Shown here piece by piece: positions 14,750 to 24,284 of a stretch of DNA of 64,000 bases. The stretch's first letter is position 1; each line of letters begins with the position of its first letter. Source of the DNA: Igneacidithiobacillus copahuensis (GTDB lineage Bacteria; Pseudomonadota; Gammaproteobacteria; Acidithiobacillales; Acidithiobacillaceae); NCBI RefSeq assembly GCF_018854015.1, contig NZ_JAAXYO010000180.1:1-64000 (forward strand). Direction: 5' to 3'. The notes below the pieces were generated by a model. That model saw only the letters and a list, made by a program, of their open reading frames with translations. It made no database searches and had not been told where the DNA came from. The translations under genes and the position numbers were made by a program.

Positions 14750-15831
14750 TCGAGGCCCTGCTACGCAGCATCCTCTTTCAGCAGGACCCCGAACGGGCGC
14801 ACGAGTGGACCTTGCGCGCCCTGGAGACCCTGGGCCGCATGCCGCGAACCCGCGCGCACCTCTGGCCGGCATCCGCCGTCAACGAAATGTTGCGCCAGAC
14901 ACTCTGGGGGCTCGACTTTGCCCATCCCCTTGGTCTCGCGGCGGGCTTCGACAAGGACGCCCGCGCCCTGCCCGCCCTGGCGGCCATGGGTTTTGCCTTT
15001 CTCGAAATTGGTACGGTCACACCGCTGCCGCAGGCAGGGAACCCTCGGCCCCGCCTCTTTCGCTACCCGCAGGAACAGGCAGTGATCAACCGCATGGGCT
15101 TTCCCAGCAGCGGCATGGAAGCGGTGGCTGAGAACATCCGCAGCGCCAAACCGCTGTCGGTGCCCCTCGGGATCAATCTGGGAAAAAACAAAGATACGGA
15201 ACTGGAGAACGCGGTCGAGGATTACGCAAAGGTCCTCGGCTGCCTGGCACCCTACGCGGATTATCTAGTGCTCAATGTCAGCTCCCCCAACACTCCAGGT
15301 CTGCGTCAACTGCAACAACTGGAGTATCTGCGCCCCCTGCTCCAGCGCCTGCAGGAGCTTCGTCGCGAGGCGCCGGGCCCGCAGGCGCCAGCGCCCTTGC
15401 TGCTGAAGATTGCCCCGGATCTGGAGGACGAGAGTATCGCTGCGCTCGGCGCCCTGGCCCTGGCAGACGAGCCGCTGCTGGATGGCTTCATCGTTGGCAA
15501 TACCACCCTGTCGCGCCCAGCCCAATGGCCTCATCCCGAGCAGGCCGGCGGATTGAGTGGCGCGCCTCTGCGCGATCTGGCGACGCAGGTGGTGGCGAAG
15601 ATCTACCGGGCCAGTCGGGGCAGATTGCCGATCATTGGCGTGGGCGGGATCTTCTCGGCGGCGGACGCCTACGCCAAGATTCTCGCCGGGGCCACTCTAG
15701 TACAGAGCTATAGCGGCTGGATCTGGGGCGGTAGCCAAATGCTGCGCACCTTCCCCGAAGAACTCACGACGCTGTTGCGTCGTGACGGCTTTGCCAACAT
15801 TTCTGCAGCAGTGGGTCAGGATTCGCAATGA
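14746..15831 (+). CDS. pyrD: Dihydroorotate dehydrogenase, class 2 (quinone)
   Basis: A 361-residue class 2 enzyme. The N-terminal amphipathic helices (LLRSILFQQDPERAHEWTLRA) that bind the membrane and quinone precede the FMN barrel: GLAAGFDKDA, FLEIGTVTPLPQAGNPRPRL, INRMGFPSSG, LVLNVSSPNTPGLR (catalytic Ser) and GVGGIFSAADAYAKILAGA. It oxidises dihydroorotate to orotate at the inner membrane and passes electrons to ubiquinone. It is the last gene of the purH-purD-tsaC-hemF-pyrD run, coupled to hemF by ATGA. Confidence 0.96.
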   Translation: MIEALLRSILFQQDPERAHEWTLRALETLGRMPRTRAHLWPASAVNEMLRQTLWGLDFAHPLGLAAGFDKDARALPALAAMGFAFLEIGTVTPLPQAGNPRPRLFRYPQEQAVINRMGFPSSGMEAVAENIRSAKPLSVPLGINLGKNKDTELENAVEDYAKVLGCLAPYADYLVLNVSSPNTPGLRQLQQLEYLRPLLQRLQELRREAPGPQAPAPLLLKIAPDLEDESIAALGALALADEPLLDGFIVGNTTLSRPAQWPHPEQAGGLSGAPLRDLATQVVAKIYRASRGRLPIIGVGGIFSAADAYAKILAGATLVQSYSGWIWGGSQMLRTFPEELTTLLRRDGFANISAAVGQDSQ

Positions 15832-15839
15832 GCAGAAAT

Positions 15840-16337
15840 TTACTGTAGTGGGATCGTCTGCTGTTCTTGGGGAGCGGGGGCTGCTGGGGCCGGTGCCGCA
15901 GGTGGCGTGACCGATGCTGGCGCCTGCGCCGTGGGTTGCATGCCGAGCTGGCTGGCTAACGCTCGCTGGAAGTCCAGGGAGACCGTCTTGTCGCCAAAGG
16001 TGCCAACGCGGATATTGACCTTGCTCACATCGGTGGCCATGGAGGTGATATTCACCTTTACCCGTTGCGCCTTGGCATCACTGCCCTCGATCATGACTTC
16101 GCTAGGCGTTTTCTGGATCATCCCCTGGTACTGGATACCGACCTGGGAAAAGGCGGCCTGCGTCGCTTGGGAAGCCCGCGCCACAGACACCGGATAATAG
16201 GCGTAATAGTTCGCCACTCCGCCATTTTCCACGTAGGTAACCGCTCCCGCCCCGGCACCAGCGCCCAGCAGGGCAACACAGCCACTCAGGGGCACCGCAG
16301 CAGCGATGGTGGCCAGGGCCAGCCAACGATAAGGCAT
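15840..16337 (-). CDS. DUF3568-like lipoprotein
   Basis: A 165-residue protein started at MPYRWLALATIAAA. A longer frame would run into tRNA-Leu. The signal peptide ends with a lipobox (LSGC, about residue 19), so it should be a lipoprotein. The mature part (YVENGGVANYYAYYPVSVARASQATQAAFSQVG...) matches the pattern of small DUF3568 lipoproteins. The C-terminal 35 residues are Ala/Pro-rich and low-complexity. The function is unknown. It converges with pyrD (8 bases between stops) and lies downstream of tRNA-Leu and its terminator. Confidence 0.75.
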   Translation of the reverse strand: MPYRWLALATIAAAVPLSGCVALLGAGAGAGAVTYVENGGVANYYAYYPVSVARASQATQAAFSQVGIQYQGMIQKTPSEVMIEGSDAKAQRVKVNITSMATDVSKVNIRVGTFGDKTVSLDFQRALASQLGMQPTAQAPASVTPPAAPAPAAPAPQEQQTIPLQ

Positions 16338-16383
16338 GATTTTTTGCACGATTCGGTCTCCGCAGACAACGATATGGGCACAA

Positions 16384-16409
16384 AAAAGCCCGGATAATCC
16401 GGGCTTTTT
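16384..16409 (-). terminator. Bidirectional-shaped terminator after tRNA-Leu
   Basis: GCCCGGA (16388-16394) / TCCGGGC (16398-16404) with a 3-base loop is flanked by AAAA and TTTT, so it has a T-tract on both strands. On the minus strand it lies 7 bases after the tRNA-Leu 3' end and should terminate that transcript. Confidence 0.85.
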
Positions 16410-16416
16410 CTCAACA

Positions 16417-16503
16417 TGGTACCGAGAGTCGGAGTCGAACCGACACGGTGTCACCACCACCGGATTTTGAGTCCGGCGCGTCTACCAATTCCGCCATCCC
16501 GGC
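16417..16503 (-). tRNA. tRNA-Leu(CAA)
   Basis: Read on the minus strand, GCCGGGA pairs with TCTCGGT, followed by discriminator A and an encoded CCA (16417-16419). The anticodon arm CCGGACTCAAAATCCGG reads CAA. A long variable arm (GGTGGTGACACC) and the T-loop GGTTCGACTCC are present. It is class II, consistent with leucine. Confidence 0.95.
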
Positions 16504-16517
16504 TTACATAGTCAACG

Positions 16518-16547
16518 ATAATAGCAAGACCAGGATGTTCCGTACAA
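16518..16547 (-). promoter_or_regulatory. Sigma70-type promoter of tRNA-Leu
   Basis: On the minus strand TTGTAC (16542-16547) and TATTAT (16518-16523) are separated by 18 bases. The -10 box ends 14 bases before the mature tRNA 5' end, a normal distance for a tRNA precursor. Confidence 0.6.
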
Positions 16548-16578
16548 GCACAGACAGACGCGTGGCAATTCAGGCATC

Positions 16579-19416
16579 ATGATAGAGATCGCAACAGATG
16601 GGATAAGCGCCATGAAAGACGAAAGACTCTGCCTTGCGGACCTTGCGAATTTTCCCGACGAAGCCGCCAAGGTGCAGGAAGCGCTCGCTACCCTGCGGCA
16701 AGCTTACTCTGGCGATCAGGAAACAGAGCTGCGCCTGCAGCGCCTGCTTGTCGCCAGCCCCTTCGCCCGCCGCCTACTGGAGCACCAGCCCGTCCTGATG
16801 GCACAACTGGCCGCCCCACCCTCGTCCCTCGCCTGGTCGGCGGAGATGCCCGAAGACGAGTTCCTGGCGCTCCTGCGCCGGCACCGACAGCTGCGCATGT
16901 TGCAGATCCTCTGGCAGGACCTGCGCGGCCCCGACGCCCTCGACGAAACCCTGCTCGCCTTGAGCAATCTCGCAGAGGAGTCCCTGCAGGCTGCCCTCGC
17001 CTATGGGCAAGAGGCCCTGCAAAAACGCCATGGGAGTCCCCGTGATGAAGCCGGCGCCAGCGTCCCTTTCGTGATTTTTGGCATGGGCAAACTGGGCGGC
17101 AGGGAACTCAATCTCTCTTCTGACATCGACCTGCTCTTTGTCTATGGCGCGTCCGGCGCAAGCGACGGCCCCCTGCCCCTCGACAATCCCAGCTATTTTC
17201 AGCGTCTGGGGCAATGGGTGATTCGCGCCTTGGCAGAACTGCGGGCCGAGGGCTTTGTCTTTCGCGTGGACATGCGCCTGCGCCCCTTCGGCGATGCCGG
17301 CCCCCTCTGCGTGACGGGAGACGCCCTGGAGCAGTATTACCATCACCATGGCCGCAGCTGGGAGCGCTATGCCTTGCTCAAGGCCCGCCCAGTGGCCGGG
17401 GATCTGGCTTTTGGCGAGGAAATCCTGGAACGCCTGCAACCCTTTCTCTACCGACGCTATCTGGACTTTACCGCCCTCGCTGGCCTGCGCCGTGTCAAGG
17501 CCTTGATGGATGCAGAGCAGGGACAGGCCAGCCAGGACATCAAGAAGGGGCTCGGCGGCATCCGCGAAATCGAGTTCATCGTGCAGTCATTGCAGCTGAT
17601 TCACGGCGGACGCCTCCCCGCCCTACGCGAACGCAATACCCTGCAAGGCCTCGAAAATCTTTGCGCTGCGGGTCTGTTAGAAAAGGATACGGTGGTAATT
17701 CTACGCAAGTATTATCGTCTCTGGCGCCGGGTGGAGCATGCCCTGCAAATGATCGAAGATCGTCAGACCCAACGGCTTCCGACAGAGGCCCTGGACTGGC
17801 AACGTCTCGCTTGTGCACTGGAATTCGCCCAACCCGAGAGCCTGCAAACAGAAATTACACACGGACGCCAGCAGGTGCACGAAATATTCGTGCAAACGCT
17901 ACCCGACGCAGCAGCAAACGATGAGGAAGATCCGGCGCAGATCACCTGGCTCGCAGCCCGTCATGCCATTGACGAGACCATCCCGCTCGCTTGGAGCGCC
18001 CTTCTTCCGGCGGCAGAGGCCCAGGAGAGTTGGCTGGAGCTGCGCCGTTTTGCCCGCAGTCGGCGGGTCCTGCAGCTTTCCCAGCGCGGACAGGCGCGGC
18101 TCGACGCCCTGCTGCCGGCCATTCTGCGGCGTCTGGCCCAGGGCGCAGCGGCCGGTGAGCGGCTGCATCGCTACCTACAGCTTCTCGATGCACTCTTGGG
18201 ACAGGCGCAATACCTCGCGCTCCTGGCAGAAAATCCCCATTGGCTGGAACGCCTCGAAGACTTTCTGGAAAGCCCTTGGCTGACCCAGGAACTGATCCGT
18301 TTTCCTTCTTTGTTGGAAGATGTACTGTGCGGGCGCTCCGCGGCGGCACGCGACTGGCCGAAGCTCTTCACACAGGATCTGGATCGTGATCTGGAAGAGG
18401 GGATGGATCTGCTGCGGCGTTTCAAGAATACCGAGATGTTGTTGATGGCGAGTGCCTTCTGGTCCGGCAAAACGGATGTTCTTGGGCTTTTGCCGGAGCT
18501 TAGCGAGCTGGCGACATTCTGTTTGCAGACCGCGCTGCCATGGGCAGTTGCAGCCATGCAGCAGCAACATGGGGGCCTTCCAGGCTATGCGGAGCCCCCT
18601 TTCGCGGTCATCGCCTACGGAAAGCTGGGCGGCAGAGAAATGGGTCTCGCCTCCGATCTCGATCTGGTGTTTCTCTACGATGCACCAGCAGAATTAGAAA
18701 GCGATGGACGGATTCCCCTCAACGCTGCCGCCTGGTTTGCCCGCCTCGGACAAAAGTTCATTCATATTCTCACGATCCTGACGCGCGCCGGCACCCTCTA
18801 TGAAATCGACATGCGTCTGCGCCCGAGCGGGCAGTCCGGCCCCCTGGTGAGTTCCCTACCAGCTTTTCTCAAATACCAGCGCGAGTCGGCCTGGACCTGG
18901 GAGCATCAGGCCCTCACCCGTGCCCGCTTCCTGGCTGGGGATGCGCAACTGGGGCAGAAATTTACCGCGTTGCGCGAAGAGATTCTGCTGCGTCACCGAA
19001 ATCCGCAGGTGCTGGCTGGGGAGATTCGCGATATGCGCCAGCGCATTGCGCGGGAAAAGCCGATTGGCAAAGATCATTTTCATCTGAAGCTGAGCCCCGG
19101 CGGCTTGCTGGATATCGAATTTCTCGTACAGTTTGCTATTCTTGCCAATTCTGCGGAGAATCCCGCTTTGCTGCTGCCAACCGGAACGCGCGAGGCCCTG
19201 CTGGCGCTGGGCAAGTCGGGACTTTGGGAAGCGAGAGCCGTGGAAGACTTGGTGGATGCGTGGTGTGTCCTGCGCGATGCAGAAAACCGCCGCCGGCTGC
19301 GTCTGCAGGCGCCCCTGCTGGCCCCTGGCGACCCGCAGCTGACCTCTTTGCGCAACACCGCACGGCAGGTGCAAGAATGGACGATACGACTGGGCTTGGG
19401 GCCCCTTGAGGAGTAA
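16579..19416 (+). CDS. glnE: Glutamine synthetase adenylyltransferase/deadenylase
   Basis: A 945-residue protein, about the size of E. coli GlnE (946). Two nucleotidyltransferase domains are seen with their metal-binding motifs: FGMGKLGGRELNLSSDIDLL (about 165) and AYGKLGGREMGLASDLDLVF (about 680), each followed by a helical GlnD-UR-like region (DIKKGLGGIREIEFIVQ; HLKLSPGGLLDIEFLVQ). It switches glutamine synthetase activity by attaching or removing AMP. The ATG at 16579 has a weak ribosome site, and the ATG at 16612 is an alternative. ilvE follows 3 bases later. Confidence 0.96.
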   Translation: MIEIATDGISAMKDERLCLADLANFPDEAAKVQEALATLRQAYSGDQETELRLQRLLVASPFARRLLEHQPVLMAQLAAPPSSLAWSAEMPEDEFLALLRRHRQLRMLQILWQDLRGPDALDETLLALSNLAEESLQAALAYGQEALQKRHGSPRDEAGASVPFVIFGMGKLGGRELNLSSDIDLLFVYGASGASDGPLPLDNPSYFQRLGQWVIRALAELRAEGFVFRVDMRLRPFGDAGPLCVTGDALEQYYHHHGRSWERYALLKARPVAGDLAFGEEILERLQPFLYRRYLDFTALAGLRRVKALMDAEQGQASQDIKKGLGGIREIEFIVQSLQLIHGGRLPALRERNTLQGLENLCAAGLLEKDTVVILRKYYRLWRRVEHALQMIEDRQTQRLPTEALDWQRLACALEFAQPESLQTEITHGRQQVHEIFVQTLPDAAANDEEDPAQITWLAARHAIDETIPLAWSALLPAAEAQESWLELRRFARSRRVLQLSQRGQARLDALLPAILRRLAQGAAAGERLHRYLQLLDALLGQAQYLALLAENPHWLERLEDFLESPWLTQELIRFPSLLEDVLCGRSAAARDWPKLFTQDLDRDLEEGMDLLRRFKNTEMLLMASAFWSGKTDVLGLLPELSELATFCLQTALPWAVAAMQQQHGGLPGYAEPPFAVIAYGKLGGREMGLASDLDLVFLYDAPAELESDGRIPLNAAAWFARLGQKFIHILTILTRAGTLYEIDMRLRPSGQSGPLVSSLPAFLKYQRESAWTWEHQALTRARFLAGDAQLGQKFTALREEILLRHRNPQVLAGEIRDMRQRIAREKPIGKDHFHLKLSPGGLLDIEFLVQFAILANSAENPALLLPTGTREALLALGKSGLWEARAVEDLVDAWCVLRDAENRRRLRLQAPLLAPGDPQLTSLRNTARQVQEWTIRLGLGPLEE

Positions 19417-19419
19417 ACG

Positions 19420-20343
19420 ATGTCAATGGCAGATCGCGATGGTTTCATTTGGTTTGATGGCAAGCTCGTTCCCTGGCGCGAAGCCACGGTGCATGGCTTG
19501 ACCCATTCCCTGCATTACGGGCTGGGTTGCTTTGAAGGGGAACGGGCCTATGCCACGGAGCGCGGGGCCGCAATCTTCCGTTTGCCAGAGCACACCAAAC
19601 GTCTCTTCAACAGTGCGAAGATCCTGCAAATGGACGTCTCGTTTACCCCGGAAGAGATCAACGAGGCAACCAAGGAAGTCATCCGCGCCAATGGCCTGGA
19701 ATCGGCCTATATCCGCCCGCTCTTTTTTTACGGCGCGGAAGGCATGGGACTGGCCGCCAAGGGCCTCAAGGTGCATGCCCTGATTGCCGCCTGGCCCTGG
19801 GGCAGTTACCTGGGACAGGAGGCACTGGAGCGGGGCATTCGCGTCAAGGTCAGTTCCTTCAGTCGCCATCATGTCAATATTCATCTGTGCAAGGCCAAGG
19901 CCAGCGGCAACTACATGAACTCCATGCTGGCCCATCGCGAGGCGCACAATGGCGGCTACGACGAGGCCCTGCTCCTCGACCGCGAGGGCTATGTGGCGGA
20001 AGGTTCCGGCGAGAACGTCTTCATGGTACGCGACGGGATCCTCTATACCCCTACCCTCACCAGCGCTCTGGAGGGCATCACCCGCGATACGATTCTCCGC
20101 TTTGCCAGCGATGCCGGCATCCCGATCATCGAGAAACAGCTCACCCGTGATGAATTCTACATTGCCGACGAGGCCTTCTTTACCGGTACTGCAGCAGAGG
20201 TGACCCCCATCCGCGAAATCGACGACCGCAAGATCGGCAACGGACGGCGTGGCCCGATCACGGAAGCCCTGCAGAGCCGCTACTTCGATACCGTAGCGGG
20301 ACGTCGCAACGATCATCCTGAGTGGCTGCACTATGTCGACTGA
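19420..20343 (+). CDS. ilvE: Branched-chain amino acid aminotransferase
   Basis: A 307-residue class IV PLP aminotransferase, normal length. GAGGAG lies upstream of the ATG. Motifs: VHGLTHSLHYGLGCFEGERAY near the start, the Schiff-base lysine in LCKAKASGNYMNSMLA (about residue 160), EGYVAEGSGENVFMV and TGTAAEVTPIREID. It transfers amino groups to branched 2-oxo acids, the last step of Ile, Val and Leu synthesis. It is separate from the ilvBHC genes further along (54811-58089). The 3' end overlaps the next gene by 11 bases. Confidence 0.95.
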   Translation: MSMADRDGFIWFDGKLVPWREATVHGLTHSLHYGLGCFEGERAYATERGAAIFRLPEHTKRLFNSAKILQMDVSFTPEEINEATKEVIRANGLESAYIRPLFFYGAEGMGLAAKGLKVHALIAAWPWGSYLGQEALERGIRVKVSSFSRHHVNIHLCKAKASGNYMNSMLAHREAHNGGYDEALLLDREGYVAEGSGENVFMVRDGILYTPTLTSALEGITRDTILRFASDAGIPIIEKQLTRDEFYIADEAFFTGTAAEVTPIREIDDRKIGNGRRGPITEALQSRYFDTVAGRRNDHPEWLHYVD

Positions 20344-20566
20344 AACCGGCCAGCGCGACTCCCAGGGAATCCACTGCTGCGCGCAGAGTTTCGTCGAGAT
20401 CGATCCCAGTGAGCTGCCGCTGGCCTGCCCGCGTCCGCAGGGCGGGGCGTGGAACGGTCACCCGCGGGTCTTTCTCAAAATCGAGGAGACCGGCGAGGCA
20501 CGTTGCCCGTACTGCGGCACGCTGTATTTGCTGAAAGGTGGCCCGCTCGCCAAGAGCGGGCACTAG
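20333..20566 (+). CDS. zf-CHCC zinc-finger protein
   Basis: A 77-residue protein. The C-terminal half carries the zf-CHCC pattern: LACPRPQGGAWNGHPRVFL followed by GEARCPYCGTLYLL, giving Cys, His and Cys-x-x-Cys ligands. This domain is shared with the mitochondrial complex I subunit NDUFS6, and bacterial copies are common next to ilvE or waa genes in proteobacteria. It is translationally coupled to ilvE by overlap. The function is not known. Confidence 0.85.
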   Translation: MSTETGQRDSQGIHCCAQSFVEIDPSELPLACPRPQGGAWNGHPRVFLKIEETGEARCPYCGTLYLLKGGPLAKSGH

Positions 20567-20576
20567 CAGGCGCGAA

Positions 20577-22430
20577 TTACTGGCTGGAAGGTCTATCCAG
20601 CCAGTGCAGAAAGGCATCTGGTCCCAAATAGCCTTCCTGCACCGCGGCCACCCGTCCGTTGCTGTCGATGTGAATGAAGGCGGGGGGCCCTGCCAGTTGA
20701 TAGCGTTTCAGCAAGGCCTGGCTATCGGCATCGCTGGCCGTGACATCCACACGAATGAGCGTATAGCCACGCAACGCCTTTTCCACTGCCGGATCACGAA
20801 AGGCAATCTTGTCCATACGCGCGCATTCCACGCACCAACTCGCCCAATAGTCCACCAGCACCGGTTTGCCCCGAGCGGTCTGCAGGGCTGCCTGCAAGGC
20901 TGCAGGACTCTTGACCATCTGAAAGGATAATTCGGCAGCATGGTGACTGGTTGCCGGGCCAGAAGTCATTACCGCCAACGGATGCAGGGGGTCAGACTGC
21001 CCCTGCAACGCTCCCACGCCCATGACCAGTCCATAGGCCAGCAGGGCAACACCCAGAGCCTTGCGAAACAGACTCCAGCCCCCTGCCGGTGCCGGCTCAA
21101 GGGCGCGCAGGTAGACCCCGGAAAAAATGGCCAGCAAGGCCCAGAGCAGCAAGGTAACGCTGCCGGGAAGGATGCGGCTCAGGAACCAGATCGCCACCCC
21201 CAGCATCAAGACCCCAAAAATCGCCTTGATGCCATCCATCCAGGCGCCGGCCTTGGGCAAAAAATGCCCGGCAGAAGTGCCGATGACCAGCAGTGGTACC
21301 CCCATCCCCAGACTCAGCGCGAACAGGGCCAGGGCACCGAGCAACACATTTCCGGTTTGCGACACGAAGAGGAGACCGCCCGCCAGCGGTGCTGCCACAC
21401 ACGGGCCGACAATCAGCGCCGACAGAATCCCCATAACGAAGCTGCTGAAGAGATGTTCCCCCTTGCCAACGCGGGACAGCCGACTCTGGATGGCGTTCGG
21501 CATCTGTAGGTCATAAAAGCCGAACATCGACAATGCCAGCAGCAAGAAAATCAGGGCAAAGATACCGATCACCCAGGGACTTTGGAAAAAGGCCTGCAAA
21601 TAGGCACCCGTCAAGGCCGCCGCAATGCCGGCAATGGTGTAGGTCAGGGCCATACCCAAAACATAGGCCAGCGACAGGGCAAAGGCGCGGGTGCGTCCCG
21701 GTCGCTCTTTTTGCCCGACAATGATGCCGGACAGGATCGGGATCATCGGAAACACGCAAGGCGTAAAGGCCAGACCCAGCCCCGATACAAAAAACAGGAC
21801 CAGGGTCCAGCCAAAGCTTTCCCGCAAGGAACTGGCGAGGCTCTGGGCATTGCTCTGCGGGGCCTTTGCCGGATGCAGCAAGGATACGCTGGTCGCTGCA
21901 CGACTGCTGGAAGAAGCCAACGGTGCACTCTCGGCAAGCAGTTTGGGGGCAAGAGAAACAGTGATGGTCTTTTTTTGCTGCGGATAGCAGATCCCAGCGT
22001 TGGCGCAACCCTGAAATTCGCTGGTGACCTGGATCTCCTTCGGAGCATTTCCGACAATGCTATAAGGCAAGAGGATACGATTATCCCCTTCCAGCACCTG
22101 CACCTTGCCAAAGGCCGGATCATCGAGCAGCTTGCCCGGCGGCAGTTGCAGTTTCCCCATCTGGACATTGCTGGGCGCCAGTTGCACTCGGACCCTGGAG
22201 CGATAGAGATGATAGCCAGGCGCTACCTGCCATTCGAGGGCCAAGCGTCCTGCACCAGCACTCTCGGCAGAAAAGCGGAAGGCCTGATCGGGCGAAAGAA
22301 ATTGTCCCGCCCAGGCCGCGCTGCCCCAAAGCGCGCAGAAAAGCACCAGCAGGGCCAATACAGCCGCTCTCAGACGATCTCGATGCTCCCACCAGGATCT
22401 GTGCCATCCGCTTGATTTCCCAACTCTCAT
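20577..22430 (-). CDS. dsbD: Thiol:disulfide interchange protein DsbD
   Basis: A 617-residue protein from the ATG at 22430 (GGAG 6 bases upstream). Signal peptide (AAVLALLVLFCALWGSAAWA), then the periplasmic alpha domain with CANAGICYPQQ. The eight-helix beta domain has its redox cysteines in FTPCVFPMIPIL and VGPCVAAPLAGG. The C-terminal thioredoxin-like domain has DYWASWCVECARMDK. It moves reducing power from cytoplasmic thioredoxin to periplasmic partners, including cytochrome c maturation. It converges with the zf-CHCC gene (10 bases between stops). Confidence 0.95.
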   Translation of the reverse strand: MRVGKSSGWHRSWWEHRDRLRAAVLALLVLFCALWGSAAWAGQFLSPDQAFRFSAESAGAGRLALEWQVAPGYHLYRSRVRVQLAPSNVQMGKLQLPPGKLLDDPAFGKVQVLEGDNRILLPYSIVGNAPKEIQVTSEFQGCANAGICYPQQKKTITVSLAPKLLAESAPLASSSSRAATSVSLLHPAKAPQSNAQSLASSLRESFGWTLVLFFVSGLGLAFTPCVFPMIPILSGIIVGQKERPGRTRAFALSLAYVLGMALTYTIAGIAAALTGAYLQAFFQSPWVIGIFALIFLLLALSMFGFYDLQMPNAIQSRLSRVGKGEHLFSSFVMGILSALIVGPCVAAPLAGGLLFVSQTGNVLLGALALFALSLGMGVPLLVIGTSAGHFLPKAGAWMDGIKAIFGVLMLGVAIWFLSRILPGSVTLLLWALLAIFSGVYLRALEPAPAGGWSLFRKALGVALLAYGLVMGVGALQGQSDPLHPLAVMTSGPATSHHAAELSFQMVKSPAALQAALQTARGKPVLVDYWASWCVECARMDKIAFRDPAVEKALRGYTLIRVDVTASDADSQALLKRYQLAGPPAFIHIDSNGRVAAVQEGYLGPDAFLHWLDRPSSQ

Positions 22431-22492
22431 GCACCGCTCCCCAGTTTGATGAATCGTGTCATCCCTTATCCCTAGCAAGACTCAGACCGTAC

Positions 22493-22816
22493 TCACCCAC
22501 GCAGCACGTTATTTATCCAGTCACTATAGGAGGCCAGCGCCGCAGTTACGGGCAGTGCCAGGATTTCCGGGACGTCGTAGGGATGCAACGCTAACAGGCG
22601 CTGCTCCAGATCGGAGTAGTGGCTCGCGAGCGTCTTACAAAGCAGCAGCCTTTCTGCCGCGACTTGCACCTGCCCCGCCCAGAAAAATACCGACTGCATG
22701 GGCGCCAAGACCTGGACACAGGCCGCCAGTCTCTCCTCTATCAGAGTCCCGGCAAACCGCACGGCATCGGCCTCTTCCGGCAGCGAACAGAACACCACGA
22801 TCATTTCTTCTGTCAT
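22493..22816 (-). CDS. cutA: CutA1 divalent-cation tolerance protein
   Basis: A 107-residue protein if started at MTEEMIVVFC, which has GGAG upstream; an ATG four codons earlier is possible. Conserved CutA segments: FCSLPEEADAVRFAGTLIEERLAACV, WAGQVQVAAERLLLCKT, LHPYDVPEILALPV and YSDWI. CutA forms a trimer with a PII-like ferredoxin fold; a role in copper tolerance is reported in E. coli but the mechanism is unsettled. It lies directly upstream of dsbD on the same strand. Confidence 0.92.
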   Translation of the reverse strand: MTEEMIVVFCSLPEEADAVRFAGTLIEERLAACVQVLAPMQSVFFWAGQVQVAAERLLLCKTLASHYSDLEQRLLALHPYDVPEILALPVTAALASYSDWINNVLRG

Positions 22817-22962
22817 ACCCTGCTCCATCCAGATTGGCTGAGCTCAGTGCAGCATAGCAGAAGAGGAGCGGGCAAATCGCGACAGTATATGAATTGACGT
22901 TTCAGGGACTTTCACGAGATACTTATGCAACTAGGTTGCATGATTTCAGAGAAAGCCTCTTT

Positions 22963-24198
22963 ATGCCGAGTCCCCGCCAATTGATCGCGCTACCACGCGT
23001 TTTCCCAACTATCGGCATCGCGAAGAAACCACCAGTACTTTTCCTCACAACTACTCTCTGCCTGACCGCCGGTAGCCTGGCACAGGCGGCTCCCGTCTCC
23101 CGCTCCATTCTCGAAGATCGGCACCTCCACTGGTGGAATGGTCTTTCTCTGGTCAATCACCTGGAGCTGGAGGGTGTTGCCAATCTCCGTGGCGGTCAGG
23201 CCCGGGGCAGCTCCGGCACCTTCCTGTGGAAGGGGGCATTGGCCCTGCATACGGACAAGGCTGGCTGGTGGCAGGGAGGTTTGTTTCTGGTGGAGGGCCT
23301 GGCGTCCAGCAGCGGCCACCCTAATACCGATTATGTCGGCGACCTGCAGGGCGTATCCAACCTGACCACCGCAGCGCACGTCGCTCGTCTCTACAAGGCC
23401 TATTACCGCCAAAATCTGGGGCCTTTCACGTTTCGTGTGGGTCTGATCAATCCCAACGACTACTTCAATGACACCGGAGTCGCTGCGGAGTTGTTTAACC
23501 CTTCTTTCGGCATCTATCCCGTCATTTCCGGCAACATTCCCTACACGCCCACCTATCCCTATTCGAGTCTGGGAGTCATGGCTGCCTATACGCTGGGGGA
23601 GACCACCCTGCAGGCGGGGGTCTTCAATGCCGATGGCTACACCGATCTGCGCACGCCTTGGGGGGGCGAAGGACAGATCTATTACGGCGAGATCGACGAG
23701 AATCTGGCACTGGCCTCCGGCAAGCTCACCCTCAAGGCCGGCGGATATTACGATCATGTCAGCAGCGACTACTTGCGTAATGCGATCGCCATTGGCCCTG
23801 CACCCAGTCAGGGAGGCTTTTACGGCACCGCCGAGTACCGTTGGAAAAGCGCTAATGGCGAGGACTGGGGCGCCTTCGTGCAGGCCGGTGCTGCGCCCAA
23901 TTCCGCGAGCACCTCTCCCATCAACGCCTATGTGGGAGCAGGATTGCGATTGCGAGATTTTCTGCCCGCCTCACCCAAGAGCACCCTGAGCCTGGGCTTT
24001 GCCCGCGCCTGGCAGCGGCAAGCTGGCGCGGAAACCTCGGTGGAGGTCAATTGGTATCAGCCGGTCTTTCACCATTTTTATATCCAGCCCGACCTGCAAT
24101 ACGTGATCAATCCCGGCGCCAGTGCGCCGGGCAATACCCTAGCCAACGCCTTGGTCGGCATCCTGCGCGTCGGTTGGCGCGGAAGCCTCTGGGGATAA
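22963..24198 (+). CDS. OprB-family carbohydrate-selective porin
   Basis: A 411-residue protein from the ATG at 22963. A frame opening at 22894 is longer but gives a poor signal peptide. The signal is VLFLTTTLCLTAGSLAQA. The mature protein shows beta-barrel alternation and OprB-like features (LRGGQARGSSGTFLWKGALA, RLYKAYYRQNLGPFTFRVGL, ELFNPSFGIYPVISG, FFYG-type strands) and ends in an aromatic-rich strand (GILRVGWRGSLWG). It should sit in the outer membrane. The substrate in an autotroph is uncertain. It lies 86 bases upstream of csoS1D on the same strand. Confidence 0.85.
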   Translation: MPSPRQLIALPRVFPTIGIAKKPPVLFLTTTLCLTAGSLAQAAPVSRSILEDRHLHWWNGLSLVNHLELEGVANLRGGQARGSSGTFLWKGALALHTDKAGWWQGGLFLVEGLASSSGHPNTDYVGDLQGVSNLTTAAHVARLYKAYYRQNLGPFTFRVGLINPNDYFNDTGVAAELFNPSFGIYPVISGNIPYTPTYPYSSLGVMAAYTLGETTLQAGVFNADGYTDLRTPWGGEGQIYYGEIDENLALASGKLTLKAGGYYDHVSSDYLRNAIAIGPAPSQGGFYGTAEYRWKSANGEDWGAFVQAGAAPNSASTSPINAYVGAGLRLRDFLPASPKSTLSLGFARAWQRQAGAETSVEVNWYQPVFHHFYIQPDLQYVINPGASAPGNTLANALVGILRVGWRGSLWG

Positions 24199-24284
24199 CT
24201 ACAGGGGTAAAAGCGGTACATACAGGCGGCTATAAATAGAAGCACGTTTCGCTTATACTTAGGCGATATGTCAAAGTTCTTCGC